Shown here one piece after another: positions 55,162 through 57,250 of a stretch of 57,250 bases of DNA. This DNA is from Guillardia theta CCMP2712 (lineage: Eukaryota > Cryptophyceae > Pyrenomonadales > Geminigeraceae): NCBI RefSeq assembly GCF_000315625.1, contig NW_005434641.1, positions 13,321-70,570 on the forward strand. Reading direction: 5' to 3'. The position numbers and the translations under genes were made by a program. Within the stretch, counting starts at the first letter, position 1. Every line of letters begins with the position of its first letter. The notes under the pieces were generated by a model. The model did not search any database. It saw nothing but the letters and a program-made list of their open reading frames with translations, and had not been told where the DNA came from.

Positions 55162-57021
55162 ATGCGAGCTGTGCCTGCGCTGTTCATGGCGATGTGCGCC
55201 ACGGCTTCGGCCTTCTCGTCGTCCCATGCACTCAGAATCCTCAACCCAAGAGTTCTTCCTTCCTTCCCTTCCTCTATGTCCTCCCTCTGCTCTCGAAAGA
55301 ACACGAGGGCGGCTCAATGCGCCCCTTCCCTGGGAGGTCGCGCTAGGTTTGCGTCCAGCACAGTCCGCATGCAAACGCAAACCGCATCCGTTGTTGATCC
55401 AGAGAAACAGCTAGCAGATCTCGGCATCACTCTCCCGCAGGTTGCATCCGCTGCTGCCAACTATGTGAGCGATGAGCCGTCGTTGTACACAGCAGCCATG
55501 ACCCTTGGTCCAGATTCCCTATGTGGTTTCTGGGAACTATGTTTATGTTGCCGGTCAGATCCCAGTCTTGAACGGAGAGATCAAGTTCAAGGGAAAGGTG
55601 ATGATGCACAGATTGTTGTCCTCATTATCTTATGAACCGGTTGCACACTGTGTTGTCTGACACAACCCGCAGGTCCCCACGGACAAGAGTATGGACGAGG
55701 CTTATCAGTCCGCCAGGCTCTGCGGGTTGAACTTGATCGCTCAGGTACATCTTTCTCCTCATTTTGGTGAAACATCACCGCTGACATGTCTCCCTCCAAG
55801 GTGAAGGCTGCTTGCAACGGTGACTTGACCAAGGTAAGGCCAAGGAGCTGCAAGGGTCTTTGAAGGAGCTGCAAGGGGTTGGCAGACAATTCACCCGTGT
55901 CCTAGGTGAAGCGCGTCGTTAAGTTGGTCGGGTTTGTCAACTCTAAGGATGATTTCACCGATCAACCAAAGGTGCCCGCACTGGCCCCTCTTCCCACTCC
56001 TCGCCCTGTTCCCCACATACCAGCATGTGATGGTCGATAACTCAGGTCATCAACGGAGCTTCTGACCTGATGGTGGATGTGTTCGGCGAGAACGGAAGAC
56101 ATGCAAGTATGTTCTTCTGCCATGGAGAATCTCTTGTCCCGACACGCCAGGGAGGGTCATGACGTGTGGCGGTAGGGTCTGCTGTCGGAGTCAACACCCT
56201 CCCCCTCGGAGTCACCACTGAGGTGGAGGCAATCTTCGAGGTGGAAGTCGACAGGTTGATCTCTCTTCCCTCCTGCCATCTCTCAGCTCTCTGTGGCAGC
56301 CCCTTCGGTCCTGGATATGACAAGAAGGGCCAGCCGACCAGGTTGTTGCCGGGCATGAAGGTGATGGAGGCAGGTGCCGTTCCTCCTCCTCCTAAGCCTT
56401 CGCCGCAGGTCGAGGCGGTGGACCGCTTCTTCGGGGACATCATCACAGTAGCAACCGTGAAGGAGGTCAAGGGAGATGAGGTGAGAGGTCCGGGCCCGCT
56501 CGGCTCCGGCATGAAGGCAGTCCCCAGGTGCTCATCGGGTTCGATGGATGGCCAGAGTCGTACGACTACTGGTGCAAGATTGACGACGGCGACTTCCAGC
56601 CCCCCGGCACCAGCATGCGGGCACAGGCCCGCCTCTCCCCTCCCAACGGCTACGTCGGATACTTCGACTGGGCCTCCTACCTCGAGGTGACTGGAGCCTG
56701 ATGCTGCCCCCCGAGCTCAGCTCAAGTCTTCCCTGGCGCAGGAAACCAACTCGATCGCTGCTCCTCCTCAAGTGTTCCGTTCCAAGACCGTCTTCCCGTC
56801 CTTCAAGGTGTGACAGATCCTGCTCGGCCTGCTCGGCTGACTGGGGCTCCAGGGAGACAAGGCCATCAAGTTCGAGCTGTGGCACCGCATGGAGGTAGGG
56901 CTGGTTGGAGGCCGTTAGGATGCTCACCGCTGACCCGCAGGCGCAAGTCGTTCCCTTGCCTCCTACTCAAGAGCAGATGGATCGGGATGAAGGGAAGGGA
57001 TCCGGCGTGTCGAACAAGTAG
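55162..57021 (+). CDS. RidA (YjgF/UK114) domain fused to an MBT domain, plastid-type presequence
   Basis: Exons: 55162-55464, 55514-55597, 55673-55744, 55801-55833, 55906-55971, 56046-56106, 56176-56254, 56300-56360, 56409-56480, 56528-56686, 56742-56807, 56853-56894 and 56941-57021. The sum is 1,179 nt, 392 residues. Residues 1-17 form a signal peptide ending ATASA before F, the ASA-F motif of secondary-plastid import, then a Ser/Arg-rich transit region. RidA spans about 75-225: YVYVAGQIPVLNG, NGASDLMVDVFGENGRHARSAVG and EVEAIFEVE. RidA proteins hydrolyse reactive enamines/imines; the Arg of GRHARSAVG is in the usual active-site region. An MBT domain follows (GMKVEAVDRFFGD, LIGFDGW, YDYWCKID, FDWASYLE), a fold that reads methyl-lysine in chromatin. 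The 45-bp intron 56255-56299 joins them in frame. The tail is Gln/Asp-rich. Confidence 0.8.
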
Positions 57022-57134
57022 AGGAGGATTGCTCCCTGTAGACGTTGAAAAAAACTTTGATCCCAAAGAAGGAGAGACGTTTGATGGAAAGCAGAAGGTG
57101 ATGGGGAGATTGCTGGAAGGGTAGCTGGGAGCGA

Positions 57135-57205
57135 TGGATGTACGGATGGATGGATGGATGGATGGATGGATGGATGGATGGATGGATGGATGGATGGATG
57201 GATCG
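57135..57205. repeat. (GGAT)n microsatellite
   Basis: About 14 tandem GGAT/TGGA units, followed by GGGA-rich sequence to the window end. Confidence 0.95.
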
Positions 57206-57250
57206 GATGGGAGGGAGGGGAGGGGAGGGGAGGGAGGGAGGTCGAAGGGA

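Overview
This is nuclear DNA of an intron-rich eukaryotic alga with a secondary plastid, most likely a cryptophyte of the Guillardia theta type. Three things point there. Spliceosomal introns are mostly 41-60 bp with GT-AG ends and a CTGAC/CTGAT branch-like motif. At least two genes start with a bipartite plastid presequence, one with a textbook ASA-F cleavage motif (55162). Genes are tightly packed on both strands. I assigned the species from these features and did not check it by a search. Gene models were built by hand from reading frames and splice signals. Nearly every multi-exon model below closes to a whole number of codons, which is the main internal check.

Layout. 0.45-1.2 kb: a small Sel1-repeat gene (+). 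1.58-19.6 kb (-): a giant surface-protein gene of 29 exons and about 5,477 residues. Its order is N-terminal membrane anchor, coiled coil, collagen triplets, two SRCR domains, eleven LamG-like/discoidin units, seven PA14-like domains and a Gly/Lys/Glu tail. 21.1-26.5 kb (-): two TPR genes, or one fused gene. 27.8-31.9 kb (+): an ARM-Roc-EF-hand-COR-TIR protein. 32.2-33.6 kb (-): a kinase with a C-terminal membrane anchor. It is divergent from 33.8-38.2 kb (+), a coiled-coil pseudokinase whose 5' part is a train of 17 in-frame microexons, sixteen of 3 nt and one of 6 nt. 38.8-42.9 kb (+): a 20-exon coiled-coil protein. 43.1-44.7 and 45.6-46.7 kb (-): a membrane-anchored coiled-coil protein and an unrecognised protein. 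47.3-49.3 kb (+): an S-adenosylmethionine carrier with a plastid-type presequence. 49.5-52.8 kb (-): a DUF229/sulfatase-like membrane protein. 54.0-54.7 kb (-): a DCC-family (DUF393) protein. 55.2-57.0 kb (+): a RidA domain fused in frame to an MBT domain.

The most unusual item is the microexon train at 33.83-35.42 kb. Fourteen strict matches to AG-NNN-GTRAG occur there, against about 0.2 expected by a rough count. Spacing is regular (about 56-108 bp) and the reading phase is zero from the start ATG to the coiled-coil exon. Next in interest are the MARCO-like receptor layout in an alga, the RidA-MBT fusion, a duplicated coding segment that now behaves as an intron, and a neighbourhood of three signalling genes (TIR-ROCO, anchored kinase, pseudokinase) side by side.

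Intergenic DNA holds many microsatellites and three or four GC-rich, CACTG/CAGTG-rich blocks that look like one dispersed family. No rRNA, tRNA, CRISPR array or recognisable transposase was seen.
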